Part shown: in pieces, positions 14,923-28,586 of the stretch
How the letters are laid out: the number at the start of each line of letters is the position of its first letter
Numbering within the stretch: position 1 is the first letter of the stretch
Source of the DNA: Bacteroidota bacterium
GTDB lineage: Bacteria > Bacteroidota > Ignavibacteria > UBA10030 > UBA8401
Assembly (NCBI GenBank): GCA_008933835.1
Contig: WBUG01000014.1
Coordinates: 1-59,494 of the forward strand
Length of the DNA stretch: 59,494 nt
Direction of reading: 5' to 3'
Notes under the pieces: generated by a model
Told to the model about the DNA's origin: nothing
The model's input: only the letters and a program-made list of their open reading frames with translations
Database searches by the model: none
Program-made: the position numbers and the translations under genes

Positions 14923-17900
14923 TTGAAGAGCCAATCCCGTTTGCACGCCGATCCCAAGACCGGACGGCAGACCTTCGCGACCATCCGCGACGTCGTCGAA
15001 TACCCCGACCTGCTGAACGTGCAGCTCGAGTCGTTCGAGGCGTTCCTGCAGGAGCGCATCAATCCGGCGAAGCGGAAGAACAAGGGCCTGCAGCAGGTCT
15101 TCCTGCAGAACTTCCCCATCACGGACACGCGCGAGAACTACCTGCTCGAGTTCGTGGAGTACTACGTCGAGAAGCCGAAGTACACCGTGCGGGAATGCCA
15201 GGAGCGCGGACTCACGTTCGCCGTGCCGATGAAGGCGAAGCTGCGGCTCTCGGCCAAGGCGGAGAACGGCGAAGGGTACTCCGACACCATCGAAGAGGTG
15301 GTGTACCTCGGCAACCTGCCGTACATGACCGACCGCGGCACGTTCATCATCAACGGCGCCGAACGCGTCATCGTCAGCCAGCTCCACCGCTCCCCGGGGG
15401 TGTTCTTCAGCGAATCCACCCATCCGAACGGCACGCCCATCTTCTCGGCGCGCATCATCCCGTTCCGCGGGTCGTGGGTCGAGTTCGCCACGGACATCAA
15501 CAACGTGATGTACGCGTACATCGACCGGAAGAAGAAGTTCCCCGTCACCACCCTCCTGCGCGCGCTCGGCTACTCGTCGGACGACGAGATCCTGGAGCTC
15601 TTCGGCCTCGTTGAAGAGGTGAAGACCGCCGACATCGACCTGAAGGAGTGCGTCGGCCGCATCATCTGCGGCGACGTCGTGGACCGGAAGACCGGCGAGA
15701 TCATCATCACCCGCGACACCCAGGTGAGCGACGAGGTCATCAAGAAGATCAAGAAGGCCGAGATCAAGAAGCTCCGCCTGCTCAAGTCCGAAGAGGCCGG
15801 CACCCGCTCCGTCATCGCGAACACCATCATGAAGGACGCGGTGCACAGCGAGGAGGACGCGCTCGAGACCATCTACCGCCAGCTCCGCTCCGGCGACGCG
15901 CCGGACCTGGACACCGCGAAGAACCTCATCGACAAGCTCTTCTTCAATCCGAAGCGTTACGACCTCGGCGACGTCGGACGCCACCGCCTCAACTCCCGGC
16001 TCAAGCTGGACATCGACGAGACGGTGACGACGCTGACGAAAGAGGACATCATCGCCATCATCAAGTACGTGCTGGAACTGCAGCAGGGGAAGGCGCAGGT
16101 GGACGACATCGACCACCTCGGCAACCGGCGCATCCGCACCGTCGGCGAGCAGATCGCCGCGCAGTTCAACATCGGCCTCGCCCGCATGACGCGCACCATC
16201 CGCGAGCGGCTGAACATTCGCGACCAGGAATCGGTGACGCCGGCGGACCTCGTGAACGCGCGCACCATCTCCAGCGTCATCAACACGTTCTTCGGCACCA
16301 ATCAGCTGTCGCAGTACATGGACCAGACCAATCCGCTGGCCGAACTGACGAACAAGCGCCGCATGTCGGCCCTCGGACCGGGCGGTCTCACGCGCGAACG
16401 CGCCGGATTCGAGGTCCGCGACGTGCACTACACGCACTACGGCCGGCTCTGTCCCATCGAGACGCCGGAAGGTCCGAACATCGGTCTCATCTCGTCCCTC
16501 TCCATGCACGCCCGGGTGAACGAGTACGGCTTCCTCGAGACCCCGTACCGCGTCGTGAAGAAGGGGAAGGTCACCGAGGACATCGAGTTCCTCAACGCCG
16601 AGAAGGAGGACGAGTTCATCATCGCCCAGGCGAACGCCCCCATCGACGACAAGGGGAAGTTCGAGACGGACCGCGTGCAGGCCCGGAAAGCCGGCGATTT
16701 CGTCGTGAACCATCCGGAGGAGATCGAGTACATGGACGTCGCGCCGACGCAGATCGTCAGCGCGGCCGCCGCCCTCATCCCGTTCCTCGAGCATGACGAC
16801 GCGAACCGCGCCCTCATGGGTTCGAACATGCAGCGCCAGGCGGTGCCGCTGCTCCGGCCCGAAGCGCCCATCGTCGGCACCGGTCTGGAGTACAAGATCG
16901 CGCGCGACTCGCGCACCTGCATCATCGCGGAGCGGAGCGGCGTGGTCGAGAACGTGTCGGGAGACCGCATCATCGTCCTGTACGACATCGACGAGGACAA
17001 CGTCGAACAGCTCATGTCGTTCGAGGACAAGCGCCGCGTCGAGTACCGGCTCATCAAGTTCTTCCGCACCAACCAGGACACCTCGGTCAACCAGAAGCCC
17101 ATCGTCGTTCCGGGACAGCGCTTCAAGAAGGGCGACGTGCTGGCGGACGGCTGCGCGACCGACCACGGCGAACTCGCCCTCGGCCGCAACATGCTCGTGG
17201 CGTTCATGCCGTGGCGCGGCTACAACTTCGAGGACGCCATCATCATGAACGAACGCATCGTCGCGGAGGACGTCTTCACGTCGGTGCACATCGAAGAGTT
17301 CGAACTCCAGGTCCGCGACACCAAGCGCGGCGAGGAGGAGCTCACGCGCGAGATCCCGAACGTGAGCGAAGAGGCCACCAAGGACCTGGACGAGAACGGC
17401 ATCATCCGCGTCGGGGCCGAGGTGAAGGAGGGGGACATCCTCATCGGCAAGATCACGCCGAAGGGGGAGACCGACCCCACGCCGGAAGAGAAGCTCCTCA
17501 AGGCCATCTTCGGCGACAAGGCGGGCGACGTGAAGGACGCCTCGCTGAAGGCGCCGCCGGGCATGAAGGGCATCGTCATCGCCACCAAGCTCTTCAGCCG
17601 CAAGAAGAAGGACGCGGACACGAAGAAGGACGACAAGAAGCGCCTCGACCTGCTCGACAAGATGCACAAGCAGAACGTGGACGCCCACCGCGAGAAGCTC
17701 GAGCGCAAGCTCGGCCTGCTGCTCGACGGCGAGAAGTCCGTCGGCGTGCGCGATGCGGACGGCACCATGGTCTTCCGCAGCGGCACCGTCTTCAAACCGG
17801 AGACCTTCGCCGGCAGCGACAAGCTCGCCAGCGTCGATTACCGGAGCGAGTGGGTCGACGACAAGCGGAAGAACAACCTCATCACCAAGATCTTCGAGAA

Positions 17901-18711
17901 CTACTTCGACACGCTGAACCACCTCGAAGAGGCGTTCAAGCACGAGAAGAACAAGATCACCATCGGCGACGAGCTCCCGCCGGGCATCGTGCAGCTGGCC
18001 AAGGTGTACGTGGCGAAGAAGCGCAAGCTCTCCGTCGGCGACAAGATGGCCGGCCGCCACGGTAACAAGGGCGTCGTGGCCGCCGTCGTTCCGGCGGAGG
18101 ACATGCCGTTCCTGCCGGACGGCCGTCCGGTGGACATCATCCTCAACCCGCTCGGCGTGCCCTCCCGTATGAACATCGGTCAGCTGTTCGAGACCGCGCT
18201 CGGCTGGGCCGGCAAACTGCTCGGACTGAAGTACGCCACCCCCATCTTCGACGGGGCGAGCTGGGAGGACGTCCAGGAGGAACTGAAGAAGGCCGGACTG
18301 AACCCCGACTCCAAGAGCGTGCTGCATGACGGCCGCACCGGCGAACGGTTCGACCAGGAGGTCACCGTCGGCCAGATCTACATGCTGAAGCTTTCGCACC
18401 TGGTGGACGACAAGATCCACGCCCGCTCCATCGGACCGTACTCCCTCATCACCCAGCAGCCGCTGGGGGGCAAGGCGCAGTTCGGCGGTCAGCGCTTCGG
18501 AGAGATGGAGGTCTGGGCGCTGCAGGCCTACGGTGCCTCGCATGTGCTGCAGGAGATCCTCACCGTGAAGTCCGACGACGTGATGGGCCGCGCCAAGGTG
18601 TACGAGGCCATCGTCAAAGGCGAGAACCTGCCCGAGGCGAACATCCCCGAATCGTTCAATGTGCTCGTCCGGGAGCTCCAGGGGCTCGGACTCGAGGTCA
18701 AGATCGACTAA
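14923..18711 (+). CDS. rpoB: RNA polymerase beta subunit
   Basis: 1262 residues from a TTG start with GAAGGAG 8 bases upstream; the open frame reaches back to 14800, but those codons fall in the hairpin region. Recognisable parts are the rifampicin-pocket fork ([20 protein letters not shown]...[11 protein letters not shown]), [10 protein letters not shown]-type segment [14 protein letters not shown], the active-site [10 protein letters not shown] near the C-terminus, and [11 protein letters not shown]. It forms the catalytic core with RpoC. An Asn occupies the site of E. coli His526. rpoC follows after 54 bases. Confidence 0.97.
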   Translation: MKSQSRLHADPKTGRQTFATIRDVVEYPDLLNVQLESFEAFLQERINPAKRKNKGLQQVFLQNFPITDTRENYLLEFVEYYVEKPKYTVRECQERGLTFAVPMKAKLRLSAKAENGEGYSDTIEEVVYLGNLPYMTDRGTFIINGAERVIVSQLHRSPGVFFSESTHPNGTPIFSARIIPFRGSWVEFATDINNVMYAYIDRKKKFPVTTLLRALGYSSDDEILELFGLVEEVKTADIDLKECVGRIICGDVVDRKTGEIIITRDTQVSDEVIKKIKKAEIKKLRLLKSEEAGTRSVIANTIMKDAVHSEEDALETIYRQLRSGDAPDLDTAKNLIDKLFFNPKRYDLGDVGRHRLNSRLKLDIDETVTTLTKEDIIAIIKYVLELQQGKAQVDDIDHLGNRRIRTVGEQIAAQFNIGLARMTRTIRERLNIRDQESVTPADLVNARTISSVINTFFGTNQLSQYMDQTNPLAELTNKRRMSALGPGGLTRERAGFEVRDVHYTHYGRLCPIETPEGPNIGLISSLSMHARVNEYGFLETPYRVVKKGKVTEDIEFLNAEKEDEFIIAQANAPIDDKGKFETDRVQARKAGDFVVNHPEEIEYMDVAPTQIVSAAAALIPFLEHDDANRALMGSNMQRQAVPLLRPEAPIVGTGLEYKIARDSRTCIIAERSGVVENVSGDRIIVLYDIDEDNVEQLMSFEDKRRVEYRLIKFFRTNQDTSVNQKPIVVPGQRFKKGDVLADGCATDHGELALGRNMLVAFMPWRGYNFEDAIIMNERIVAEDVFTSVHIEEFELQVRDTKRGEEELTREIPNVSEEATKDLDENGIIRVGAEVKEGDILIGKITPKGETDPTPEEKLLKAIFGDKAGDVKDASLKAPPGMKGIVIATKLFSRKKKDADTKKDDKKRLDLLDKMHKQNVDAHREKLERKLGLLLDGEKSVGVRDADGTMVFRSGTVFKPETFAGSDKLASVDYRSEWVDDKRKNNLITKIFENYFDTLNHLEEAFKHEKNKITIGDELPPGIVQLAKVYVAKKRKLSVGDKMAGRHGNKGVVAAVVPAEDMPFLPDGRPVDIILNPLGVPSRMNIGQLFETALGWAGKLLGLKYATPIFDGASWEDVQEELKKAGLNPDSKSVLHDGRTGERFDQEVTVGQIYMLKLSHLVDDKIHARSIGPYSLITQQPLGGKAQFGGQRFGEMEVWALQAYGASHVLQEILTVKSDDVMGRAKVYEAIVKGENLPEANIPESFNVLVRELQGLGLEVKID

Positions 18712-18765
18712 GAACGGCCGCCGTACCGCCGTTCAACCATTCACGAGAGAATTGGAGACGAGAAC

Positions 18766-21700
18766 ATGATGTTCCGCGCAAACGATGCGAAAGCCCATAA
18801 GGTCTTCTCCCGGATCAGCATCAGTCTGGCGTCGTCGGACGAGATCCTGACCCGGTCGTACGGCGAAGTGACGAAGCCGGAGACCATCAACTACCGTTCG
18901 TTCCGTCCGGAACGCGACGGACTGTTCTGCGAGCGCATCTTCGGCCCCACCCGGGACTGGGAATGCTACTGCGGGAAGTACAAGCGGATCCGCTACAAGG
19001 GCATCATCTGCGACCGCTGCGGCGTCGAGGTGACGCAGAAGAGCGTGCGCCGCGAGCGCATGGGGCACATCGCCCTGGCGGTGCCCATCGTGCACATCTG
19101 GTACTTCCGGTCGCTTCCGAGCAAGATCAGCTACGTCCTCGGCATCAGCAACAAGGACCTCGAGAAGATCGTCTACTACGAGTCGTACGTCGTCACGAAC
19201 CCGGGGACGACCGGACTGCAGCAGAAGGACCTCATCACCGAGGACCAGTACTTCGAGATCCTCGCCTCCCTGCCGGAGAAGAACCAGGACCTCGAGGACG
19301 ACGATCCGAAGAAGTTCGTCGCCCGCATCGGCGGCGAGGCCATCAAGGACCTCCTGAAGAAGGTCGACGTCGAAGTGCTCTCCGCCGAACTGCGCGCGCA
19401 GCTTCGCGTCGAGACGTCGCAGCAGAAGAAGCAGGAGCACCTCAAGCGCCTCCGCGTCATCGAAGCGTTCCGCGAACACGAAGGGGGCCCGCCGAACCGT
19501 CCGGACTGGATGGTGCTGGACGTCATCCCGGTCATCCCGCCGGAGCTCCGTCCGCTCGTGCCGCTCGAGGGCGGCCGGTTCGCCACCTCGGACCTGAACG
19601 ACCTGTACCGCCGCGTCATCATCCGTAACAACCGCCTCAAGCGGCTCATCGACATCAAGGCACCGGAGGTCATCCTCCGGAACGAGAAGCGCATGCTGCA
19701 GGAGGCGGTCGACTCGCTGTTCGACAACTCCCGCCGGACGAACGCGGTCCGCAGCGATAACAACCGCGCCCTGAAGTCCCTCTCCGACATGCTGAAGGGG
19801 AAGCAGGGGCGCTTCCGTCAGAACCTGCTCGGCAAGCGCGTCGACTACTCCGGCCGTTCGGTGATCGTGGTCGGTCCGGAACTGCAGCTGCACCAGTGCG
19901 GTCTGCCGAAGGACATGGCGGTGGAGCTCTTCAAGCCCTTCATCATCCGCAAGCTCATCGAGCGCGGCCTCTCCAAGACGGTGAAGAGCGCGAAGAAGAT
20001 GGTCGAGCGGAAGGGACCGGAGATCTGGGAGATCCTCGAGAACATCATCGACGGACACCCGGTGCTGCTCAACCGCGCACCCACGCTGCACCGTCTCGGC
20101 ATCCAGGCGTTCCAGCCCGTGCTGGTCGAAGGGAAGGCCATCCGCATCCATCCGATGGTCTGCACGGCGTTCAACGCGGACTTCGACGGCGACCAGATGG
20201 CCGTGCACGTGCCGCTGTCGTTCGACGCGCAGCTCGAGGCGCGCATCCTCATGCTGTCGTCCCATAACATCCTCTCGCCCGCGAGCGGCGCCCCCATCAT
20301 CACGCCGACGCAGGACCAGGTGCTCGGCTGCTATTATCTGACGAAGTCGAAGAGCGGCGCCAAGGGCGAAGGCATGGTCTTCTCCTCGGTGAAGGAGCTC
20401 ATCATCGCCCGGAACGAAGGGAAGGTGGACCTGCACGCGCGCATCCGCCTGCGCGCTCAGGGGAAGCTCATCGAGACGACCACCGGCCGCGCCATCTTCA
20501 ACCAGATCATTCCGGAGGACCTGGGATACATCAACGAGCTCCTCAATAAGAAGCGTCTCGTGCAGATCATCGCGATGTCGTTCCGCAAGTGCGGCAACCA
20601 GCGCACTGCTCGGTTCCTCGACGAGATGAAGATGCTCGGGTTCACCTACGCCATGAAGGGCGGACTGTCGGTGAACGTGTCCGACGTCGCCGTGCCGAAG
20701 GAGAAGGAGGACCTCATCCAGAAGGCGCAGAAGGAGGTCGACTCCATCGAGCGTCAGTACCAGAACGGCTTCATCACCAACGGCGAGCGGTACAACAAGG
20801 TCATCGATGTGTGGACCCGCACCACGAGCCGCGTGGCCGAGCGTCTGTTCGAGTCGCTGCAGAACTCGAAAGAGGGCTTCAACTCCATCTATATGATGAT
20901 CGACTCCGGCGCGCGCGGTTCCAAGGAACAGGTGCGTCAGCTCGCCGGCATGCGCGGTCTCATGGCGAAGCCGCAGAAGTCCCTCTCCGGCGCCACCGGT
21001 GAGCTCATTGAGAACCCCATCATCGCGAACTTCCGCGAGGGTCTCTCGATCCTCGAGTACTTCATCTCCACGCACGGCGCCCGGAAGGGCCTGGCGGACA
21101 CCGCGCTGAAGACGGCCGATGCCGGCTACCTCACCCGCCGTCTTGTGGACGTGGCGCAGGACGCCATCATCTCCGAAGAGGATTGCGGCACCTTCCGCGG
21201 CGTGCACACCAGTGCGCTGAAGGAAGGGGAGGACGTGAAGGAGCCGCTGGCCGAACGCATCCTCGGCCGCGTGGCGGTGCACGACGTGAAGGACCCGATG
21301 ACCGGCGTCATCCTCGTGAAGGCGGGCGAGATCATCGACGAAGAGGTGGCGACCGCCGTCTCCGAGACCTCCATCGAGACCGTCGAGATCCGTTCCGTGC
21401 TCACCTGCGAATCGAAACGCGGCGTCTGCGCGAAGTGCTACGGCCGGAACCTCACCACCGGGAAGCTGGTGGAGGTGGGCGAGACCGTCGGCATCATCGC
21501 GGCGCAGTCCATCGGCGAGCCGGGCACGCAGCTCACGCTGCGCACGTTCCACACCGGCGGTACGGCGAGCCTCATCGCGTCCCAGTCGCACATCATGTCC
21601 AAGTTCGAAGGGTACGTGAAGTACGAGGGGATCAAGTCCGTGAAGGTCACCACCGAGGAAGGGGAGAAGATCCTCAGCCTCGGCCGGAGCGGCGTCATCA

Positions 21701-23073
21701 ACGTGCTCAACAACGACAACGCCGTGCTCACCAAGTACGACGTCCCCTACGGTGCGATGCTGCAGCTGACGGACGGCGCGAAGGTGCAGAAGGGCCAGCT
21801 CCTGTATGAGTGGGACCCGTACAACGCCACCATCATGACGGAACACGCCGGCACGGTGAAGTACGTTGACCTGAAGGAGAACATCACCTATCGCGACGAA
21901 CCGGACGAACAGACCGGTCACATCCAGAAGGTGGTCATCGAATCGCGCGACCGGAACCTCAGCCCCTCCATCATGATCGTGGACAAGGCGGGCAAGAAGA
22001 TCGCGAACTACATCATCCCGACGCGCGCGCACATCCTCGTCGACGACGGCGACGCCATCGGCGCCGGCTCCGTGCTCGTGAAGATCCCGCGCGACATCGG
22101 CAAGACCCGCGACATCACCGGCGGTCTGCCGCGCGTGACCGAGCTGTTCGAAGCCCGGTCTCCGCAGGACCCGTCGGTCGTCTCCGAGATCGACGGCACG
22201 GTGTCGTTCGGCGCGCAGAAGCGCGGCTCGCGCGAGGTCATCGTCACGAGCCACGACGGACGCGAGCGGAAGGTGTACATGATCCCGCTCGGCAAGCACG
22301 TGCTCGTGCAGGAGAACGACATCATCCGCAGCGGCGAACGTCTGTCGGACGGCGCCATCGATCCGCACGACATCCTGCGCATCAAGGGGACCAGTGCGGT
22401 GCAGGAGTACCTGGTGAACGAGATCCAGGAAGTGTACCGCATGCAGGGGGTGAAGATCAACGATAAGCACATCGAGATCATCGTGCGGCAGATGATGCAG
22501 AAGGTGCGCGTCACCGATCCGGGCGACACGCACTTCCTGGAAGGCGACTACGTGGACAAGGTGAAGTTCGAAGAGGAGAATCGCTCGCTCGAAGGCATGG
22601 TGTTCATCGAGAACAAGGGCGACTCGAAGATGAAGAACAACACCGTCGTCGAGAAGAAGAAGGTGAAGGAGCTCAACGTCGAGTTCAAGAAGCGCGAGAA
22701 GAAGGTCATCGAGGTCCGCGACGCGGAACCCGCGCTCTCCGAACCGGTGCTGCTCGGCATCACCACCGCCTCGCTCTCGACCGACAGCTTCATCTCGGCG
22801 GCATCGTTCCAGGAGACGACGAAGGTGCTCACCGACGCCGCCATCGAGGCGAAGGTGGACCGTTTGCTCGGTCTCAAGGAGAACGTCATCATGGGCCATC
22901 TCATCCCGGCCGGTACGGGTCTCAAGAAGTTCCGCGACGTGCTCGTGACGTCGAAGACCCCGACCCGCGTGATCGAGAAGCCCGTGGCCGCGGAGGAACC
23001 GACGGACGAGGCGAAAGAGGAGGAAGTGGTGCTCGTGAAAAAAGCGAGAAAAAAGACGAAATCCGCTTCCTGA
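18766..23073 (+). CDS. rpoC: RNA polymerase beta' subunit
   Basis: 1435 residues. The N-terminal zinc ribbon reads [20 protein letters not shown]; the catalytic Mg loop is NADFDGDQM; the second zinc site includes [11 protein letters not shown]; the bridge/trigger region has [20 protein letters not shown]. The tail (about 1260-1435) is a Lys/Glu-rich stretch plus [17 protein letters not shown] lies 9 bases before the ATG. It is followed by a 12-base-pair hairpin and a separate promoter for rpsL. Confidence 0.98.
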   Translation: MMFRANDAKAHKVFSRISISLASSDEILTRSYGEVTKPETINYRSFRPERDGLFCERIFGPTRDWECYCGKYKRIRYKGIICDRCGVEVTQKSVRRERMGHIALAVPIVHIWYFRSLPSKISYVLGISNKDLEKIVYYESYVVTNPGTTGLQQKDLITEDQYFEILASLPEKNQDLEDDDPKKFVARIGGEAIKDLLKKVDVEVLSAELRAQLRVETSQQKKQEHLKRLRVIEAFREHEGGPPNRPDWMVLDVIPVIPPELRPLVPLEGGRFATSDLNDLYRRVIIRNNRLKRLIDIKAPEVILRNEKRMLQEAVDSLFDNSRRTNAVRSDNNRALKSLSDMLKGKQGRFRQNLLGKRVDYSGRSVIVVGPELQLHQCGLPKDMAVELFKPFIIRKLIERGLSKTVKSAKKMVERKGPEIWEILENIIDGHPVLLNRAPTLHRLGIQAFQPVLVEGKAIRIHPMVCTAFNADFDGDQMAVHVPLSFDAQLEARILMLSSHNILSPASGAPIITPTQDQVLGCYYLTKSKSGAKGEGMVFSSVKELIIARNEGKVDLHARIRLRAQGKLIETTTGRAIFNQIIPEDLGYINELLNKKRLVQIIAMSFRKCGNQRTARFLDEMKMLGFTYAMKGGLSVNVSDVAVPKEKEDLIQKAQKEVDSIERQYQNGFITNGERYNKVIDVWTRTTSRVAERLFESLQNSKEGFNSIYMMIDSGARGSKEQVRQLAGMRGLMAKPQKSLSGATGELIENPIIANFREGLSILEYFISTHGARKGLADTALKTADAGYLTRRLVDVAQDAIISEEDCGTFRGVHTSALKEGEDVKEPLAERILGRVAVHDVKDPMTGVILVKAGEIIDEEVATAVSETSIETVEIRSVLTCESKRGVCAKCYGRNLTTGKLVEVGETVGIIAAQSIGEPGTQLTLRTFHTGGTASLIASQSHIMSKFEGYVKYEGIKSVKVTTEEGEKILSLGRSGVINVLNNDNAVLTKYDVPYGAMLQLTDGAKVQKGQLLYEWDPYNATIMTEHAGTVKYVDLKENITYRDEPDEQTGHIQKVVIESRDRNLSPSIMIVDKAGKKIANYIIPTRAHILVDDGDAIGAGSVLVKIPRDIGKTRDITGGLPRVTELFEARSPQDPSVVSEIDGTVSFGAQKRGSREVIVTSHDGRERKVYMIPLGKHVLVQENDIIRSGERLSDGAIDPHDILRIKGTSAVQEYLVNEIQEVYRMQGVKINDKHIEIIVRQMMQKVRVTDPGDTHFLEGDYVDKVKFEEENRSLEGMVFIENKGDSKMKNNTVVEKKKVKELNVEFKKREKKVIEVRDAEPALSEPVLLGITTASLSTDSFISAASFQETTKVLTDAAIEAKVDRLLGLKENVIMGHLIPAGTGLKKFRDVLVTSKTPTRVIEKPVAAEEPTDEAKEEEVVLVKKARKKTKSAS

Positions 23074-23082
23074 AGATTCACG

Positions 23083-23112
23083 GTCCCGGACGGGTAAATT
23101 CCCGTTCGGGAC
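23083..23112 (+). terminator. hairpin after rpoC, possible terminator
   Basis: GTCCCGGACGGG pairs with CCCGTTCGGGAC (one G-U) around loop TAAATT, 9 bases after the rpoC stop. No T-run follows, and the rpsL -35 box starts 3 bases later. It may be a weak terminator or a 3'-end stabiliser. Confidence 0.5.
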
Positions 23113-23114
23113 TG

Positions 23115-23143
23115 TTGACAAAAAAAAATAATTTCCCTATATT
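23115..23143 (+). promoter_or_regulatory. strong promoter of the rpsL-rpsG-fusA-tuf-S10 cluster
   Basis: TTGACA (23115-23120), a 17-base spacer rich in A/T, then TATATT (23138-23143): a near-consensus housekeeping promoter. The predicted leader before the rpsL start is about 38 bases. Confidence 0.88.
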
Positions 23144-23187
23144 ACAAGGCTTACAAATCAAAAACCGAACTTTTCTGGAGTACGTGG

Positions 23188-23559
23188 TTGCCTACGATTA
23201 ATCAGTTGGTCCGGCTGGGCCGCGAAGACCTGGCAGTGAAATCCAAGTCGCCCGCGCTCGAGGGGAATCCTCAGAAGCGCGGCGTCTGCACGCGCGTCTA
23301 TACGACCACCCCGAAGAAGCCGAATTCGGCCCTTCGCAAAGTGGCCCGTGTCCGTTTGACGAATCAGATCGAGGTCACCGCCTACATCCCCGGGGAAGGG
23401 CACAATCTGCAGGAGCATTCCATCGTGCTCATCCGCGGCGGCCGTGTGAAGGACCTTCCGGGCGTGCGCTACCATATCGTCCGCGGGACGCTGGACACCC
23501 AGGGTGTGCAGGACCGCAAGCAGGCCCGCTCCAAGTACGGTGCCAAACGGCCCAAATAA
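23188..23559 (+). CDS. rpsL: 30S ribosomal protein S12
   Basis: 123 residues, normal length. It begins [12 protein letters not shown] and carries [17 protein letters not shown] and [12 protein letters not shown], with the lysines corresponding to Lys42 and Lys87 (mature numbering) intact, as in streptomycin-sensitive strains. It sits at the decoding centre. The start is a TTG with GGAG 7 bases upstream; no ATG or GTG gives the conserved N-terminus. First gene behind the promoter at 23115. Confidence 0.97.
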   Translation: MPTINQLVRLGREDLAVKSKSPALEGNPQKRGVCTRVYTTTPKKPNSALRKVARVRLTNQIEVTAYIPGEGHNLQEHSIVLIRGGRVKDLPGVRYHIVRGTLDTQGVQDRKQARSKYGAKRPK

Positions 23560-23577
23560 CGGATTGAATCGTCGACC

Positions 23578-24048
23578 ATGAGAAAAAAGCAAGCCTCCAA
23601 ACGCATCCTGGCGCCGGACCCGAAGTTCGGTGATGTGCTCGTCAACCGTTTCGTCAACAACATCATGAAGGATGGCAAGAAGCATCGTGCGCAGACCATC
23701 CTGTACGATGCGCTGGAAGTGGTCGCGGAACGTACGAAGAATCAGAACCCTCTCGAAGTCTTTAAGAAAGCTGTCAGCAACGTCTCTCCCATGATCGAAA
23801 TCCGTGCGCGGAGAGTCGGCGGAGCAACCTATCAGGTTCCTACAGAAGTTCGTCCCGAACGGCGAACCGCTCTCGCAATTCGTTGGCTTATTGGCTACGC
23901 ATCAGAACGTTCGGATAAGTCCATGTCGTTGAAGCTGGCGGCGGAGATCGTCGCGGCGGCGAACGGTGAAGGCAATGCGGTGAAGAAGAAGGAAGACGTG
24001 CACCGCATGGCGGAGGCCAACAAGGCTTTCGCGCACTTCAAGTGGTAA
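23578..24048 (+). CDS. rpsG: 30S ribosomal protein S7
   Basis: 156 residues. It starts [19 protein letters not shown] and contains the rRNA-binding [19 protein letters not shown]. It initiates assembly of the 30S head and lines the E site. It lies 18 bases after rpsL with no clear Shine-Dalgarno sequence, so translation is probably coupled to rpsL. Confidence 0.98.
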   Translation: MRKKQASKRILAPDPKFGDVLVNRFVNNIMKDGKKHRAQTILYDALEVVAERTKNQNPLEVFKKAVSNVSPMIEIRARRVGGATYQVPTEVRPERRTALAIRWLIGYASERSDKSMSLKLAAEIVAAANGEGNAVKKKEDVHRMAEANKAFAHFKW

Positions 24049-24136
24049 GAGAACTTATCCTTTCCCATACATTCTTTCTCGAATCATCGCGCGGGGACCG
24101 GTACGTCCGTTCCGTTCCCGTGCACCGGGATTTCCT

Positions 24137-26230
24137 ATGCCTCGCAAATACTCATTAGAACGCACCCGTAACATCGGCATCATGGCCCACATCGATGCCG
24201 GGAAGACCACCACGACCGAGCGCATCCTCTTCTATACCGGTGTGCTGCACCGGATGGGCGAAGTGCACGACGGCGGTGCGACCATGGACTGGATGGAGCA
24301 GGAGAAGGAGCGCGGTATCACCATCACCTCCGCGGCGACCACCTGCTTCTGGCGCGATCACCGCGTCAACATCATCGATACCCCCGGCCACGTGGATTTC
24401 ACCATCGAAGTGGAACGCTCCCTGCGCGTCCTCGACGGCGCCGTGGCGCTGTTCTGCTCCGTCGGCGGCGTGGAGCCGCAGTCCGAGACCGTGTGGCGCC
24501 AGGCGGACAAGTACGGAGTTCCGCGCATCGCGTTCGTCAATAAAATGGACCGCATCGGCGCCGATTTCCTCGGTGCGGTGCAGATGATGAAGGACCGTCT
24601 TGGCGCCAACGCCGTACCGATCCAGCTGCCGGTCGGTCAGGGCGACATGTTCAAGGGCATCATCGACCTGGTGAGGATGAAAGCGCACATCTACGACGAC
24701 CAGAACAACGGGATGACGTGGGATGAGATCGACATTCCGCACGACCTGCAGGCGCAGGCGGCGGAATACCGCACCAAGATGCTCGAAGCGGTCTCCGATG
24801 AGGACGATACGCTGCTGGAGAAGTACCTCGAAGGGAAAGAGATCACCGAGAAGGAGATCATCGACGTCCTCCGCCGCGCTTGTCTCAAGGTCTCCATCAT
24901 CCCCGTGCTCTGCGGATCGTCGTTCAAGAACAAGGGTGTCCAGCTCCTGCTGGATTCCGTCGTGAACTTCCTTCCTTCCCCGGTCGATATTCAGGGGGGC
25001 GCCATCTCGGGCCACCATCCGAACATGAAAGACACCGTCACCCGGAAGGTGGCGGACAACGAAAAGTTCACCGCACTCGCGTTCAAGATCATGACCGACC
25101 CGTACGTCGGCCGTCTCACCTTCTTCCGCGTCTACAGCGGAACGGTGAAGGCGGGTTCCTATCTCTATAATTCCACGAGCGAGAAGAAGGAGCGCATCGG
25201 CCGCGTTCTGCGGATGCATGCCAACCATCGTGAGGATGTGGACGAGGGATACTCGGGCGACATCCTGGCCGCCATCGGCTTCAAGAACACCCGGACGGGC
25301 GACACCCTGTGCGGCGAGGACGATCCCATCATCCTCGAGAAGATGGTGTTCCCGGAACCGGTGATCCACCAGGCCATCGAGCCGAAGACCAAGGCCGACC
25401 TCGAGAAGATGGGCGAAGCGCTGGCGAAGCTGTCCGAAGAGGACCCGACCTTCCGCGTGACGACCAACCACGAGACCGGCCAGACCATCATCGGCGGCAT
25501 GGGCGAGCTGCACCTCGAGATCATCGTGGACCGCATGAAGCGCGAGTTCAAGGTGGAGGCGAACGTCGGCAAGCCGCAGGTGGCGTACAAGGAGACCATC
25601 CGCAAGAAGGTCACGGCCGAAGGGAAGTTCGTCCGTCAGTCGGGCGGCAAGGGGCAGTACGGTCACGTCTGGATCGACCTCGAGCCGAACGAGAAGGGGA
25701 AGGGGTACGAGTTCGAGGACGGCATCGTCGGCGGCGTCATCCCGCGCGAGTTCATCAAACCGGTCAGTGAAGGCATCAAGGAAGCGATGCGGAACGGTAT
25801 CCTCGCCGGATATCCGGTCGAGGACATCAAGGTCCGCCTCTTCGACGGTTCGTACCACGACGTCGATTCGTCCGAAATGGCGTTCAAGATCGCCGGTTCG
25901 CTGGCGTTCCAGGAGGCGGCCCGCAAGGCGGATCCCGTCATCCTCGAACCCGTCATGGCGGTGGAAGTGGTCACGCCGGAGGATTACCTCGGCGACGTCA
26001 TGGGCGACCTCAATTCCCGCCGCGGCAAGATCGAGGGGATCAATCCCCGCAAGGACGCACAGGTCATCAAGTCGATGGTGCCGTTGTCCGAGATGTTCGG
26101 ATACGCCACGCAGCTGCGGTCGATGACGCAGGGCCGTGCGCTCTATACGATGCAGTTCGACCATTACGATGAAACGCCGCGCTCCATCTCGGAACAGATC
26201 ATCGAGAAGGTCAAGGGGAAGCAGGGCTGA
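24137..26230 (+). CDS. fusA: translation elongation factor G
   Basis: 697 residues. GTPase motifs: [20 protein letters not shown] (G1), [11 protein letters not shown] (G2), DTPGHVDF (G3), [10 protein letters not shown] (G4). Domains IV and V include [12 protein letters not shown] and [17 protein letters not shown]. It translocates tRNA and mRNA after peptide transfer. Canonical str-operon position between rpsG and tuf. Confidence 0.98.
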   Translation: MPRKYSLERTRNIGIMAHIDAGKTTTTERILFYTGVLHRMGEVHDGGATMDWMEQEKERGITITSAATTCFWRDHRVNIIDTPGHVDFTIEVERSLRVLDGAVALFCSVGGVEPQSETVWRQADKYGVPRIAFVNKMDRIGADFLGAVQMMKDRLGANAVPIQLPVGQGDMFKGIIDLVRMKAHIYDDQNNGMTWDEIDIPHDLQAQAAEYRTKMLEAVSDEDDTLLEKYLEGKEITEKEIIDVLRRACLKVSIIPVLCGSSFKNKGVQLLLDSVVNFLPSPVDIQGGAISGHHPNMKDTVTRKVADNEKFTALAFKIMTDPYVGRLTFFRVYSGTVKAGSYLYNSTSEKKERIGRVLRMHANHREDVDEGYSGDILAAIGFKNTRTGDTLCGEDDPIILEKMVFPEPVIHQAIEPKTKADLEKMGEALAKLSEEDPTFRVTTNHETGQTIIGGMGELHLEIIVDRMKREFKVEANVGKPQVAYKETIRKKVTAEGKFVRQSGGKGQYGHVWIDLEPNEKGKGYEFEDGIVGGVIPREFIKPVSEGIKEAMRNGILAGYPVEDIKVRLFDGSYHDVDSSEMAFKIAGSLAFQEAARKADPVILEPVMAVEVVTPEDYLGDVMGDLNSRRGKIEGINPRKDAQVIKSMVPLSEMFGYATQLRSMTQGRALYTMQFDHYDETPRSISEQIIEKVKGKQG

Positions 26231-26287
26231 ACGCCCCTCAGAACGTAGAACGTCAACACTCACCACTCAACACAAGGAGAAATCCTC

Positions 26288-27493
<1,206 letters not shown>

Positions 27494-27512
27494 TCATCAT
27501 TCGCACGATGCG

Positions 27513-27535
27513 CGCGGCGCCGTTCCGGCGCCGCG
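27513..27535 (+). other. intercistronic hairpin between tuf and rpsJ
   Basis: A GC-rich stem CGCGGCGCC/GGCGCCGCG with loop GTTCC lies 20 bases after the tuf stop and has no T-run. It may slow decay of the tuf mRNA or act as a partial attenuator separating the str and S10 parts. Confidence 0.5.
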
Positions 27536-27556
27536 ATGTCATCAAGGAGAAGAACT

Positions 27557-27865
27557 TTGGCTGGCCAGAAGATTCGTATCAAACTGCGTTCGTACGATCA
27601 CAACCTGATCGACAAGTCCGCGGAAAAGATCATCAAGACCGTGAAGTCGACCGGCGCCGTCGTGTCGGGTCCCATCCCGCTGCCGACGAAGCGCTCCGTG
27701 TTCACGGTGAACCGTTCGCCGCACGTTGACAAGAAGTCGCGCGAGCAGTTCGAACTGAAGGCGCACAAGCGGCTGATCGACATCCTGTCGTCCGGCACGA
27801 AGACGGTCGATGCCCTGATGAAGCTCGACCTGCCGGCCGGCGTCGAAGTCGAGATCAAGGTCTGA
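27557..27865 (+). CDS. rpsJ: 30S ribosomal protein S10 (NusE)
   Basis: 102 residues, normal length: [17 protein letters not shown] at the start and [19 protein letters not shown] near the end. S10 also serves as NusE in antitermination and contacts NusG. The start is a TTG with AAGGAG 8 bases upstream; the longer frame from 27536 is not conserved in this family. First gene of the S10 part. Confidence 0.97.
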   Translation: MAGQKIRIKLRSYDHNLIDKSAEKIIKTVKSTGAVVSGPIPLPTKRSVFTVNRSPHVDKKSREQFELKAHKRLIDILSSGTKTVDALMKLDLPAGVEVEIKV

Positions 27866-27877
27866 CCGTGGACGCTT

Positions 27878-27893
27878 CGGGGCGTGCGCCCCG
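27878..27893 (+). other. intercistronic hairpin between rpsJ and rplC
   Basis: CGGGGC-GTGC-GCCCCG, a 6-base stem with a tetraloop, lies 12 bases after the rpsJ stop. It may be the site of a regulatory or processing event within the S10 transcript. Confidence 0.45.
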
Positions 27894-27938
27894 CTTCAGT
27901 ACAGAAAGATTACGATTGTTCTCAAGGAGAATACACCT

Positions 27939-28562
27939 GTGAGTGGAATTTTAGGCAAAAAGATCGGCATGACCAGCGTCTACGACGATAACGGCGTCGC
28001 GGTTCCGTGCACCGTCATCGAAGCTGGTCCGTGCGTGGTCACCCAAGTCCGGACGAAAGAGAAGGACGGATACGATGCGGTGCAGCTCGGTTTCGACGCC
28101 AAGGCGGAACGCCTGGTGAACAAGCCGCTGCAGGGGCATTTCGCGAAGGCCGGTGCGAAGGCGCTGCGACTGCTTCGCGAGTTCCGCAACTTCAACGGCG
28201 TCAAGCTGGAGCTCGGACAGGAACTCAAGGTCGACGCGGTCTTCAACAAGGGAGACAAGGTCGACATCACGGCGCGCTCAAAGGGACGCGGCTTCCAGGG
28301 CGTCGTGAAGCGGCACCATTTCGGCGGCGTGGGCATGACGTCGCACGGCCAGTCGGACCGGGTGCGCGCTCCCGGTTCCATCGGCGGTTCGTCCTATCCG
28401 TCTCGCGTCTTCAAGGGGATGCGCATGGCGGGCCGGATGGGCTTCGACAACGTCACCGTGAAGAACCTCGTCGTGCTGAAGGTCATCCCGGAATCGAACC
28501 TGATCCTCGTGAAAGGTTCCATCCCCGGCGCGAAGAACACCTACGTGACCATCACGAAATAA
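27939..28562 (+). CDS. rplC: 50S ribosomal protein L3
   Basis: 207 residues, normal length. It begins [18 protein letters not shown] and has the central [16 protein letters not shown] plus the MAGRMG loop that reaches the peptidyl-transferase centre. GTG start with AAGGAG 9 bases upstream. It is an early assembly protein of the large subunit. Confidence 0.98.
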   Translation: MSGILGKKIGMTSVYDDNGVAVPCTVIEAGPCVVTQVRTKEKDGYDAVQLGFDAKAERLVNKPLQGHFAKAGAKALRLLREFRNFNGVKLELGQELKVDAVFNKGDKVDITARSKGRGFQGVVKRHHFGGVGMTSHGQSDRVRAPGSIGGSSYPSRVFKGMRMAGRMGFDNVTVKNLVVLKVIPESNLILVKGSIPGAKNTYVTITK

Positions 28563-28586
28563 CCTGACTGCAGAGAAAGCATCGCT

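Noticed and set aside
14887-18543. Open frame of 1218 codons antisense to rpoB
   Set aside because: It is the complement of a high-GC coding strand with strong third-position bias. The product is Val/Asp/Glu/Leu-rich low complexity with no recognisable domain, whereas rpoB is certain.
18733-23121. Open frame of 1462 codons antisense to rpoC
   Set aside because: Same codon-bias shadow as over rpoB; no RBS, no domain, and it spans the hairpin and promoter upstream of rpsL.
24155-26266. 703-codon frame antisense to fusA
   Set aside because: Shadow of a conserved gene; no independent start signals.
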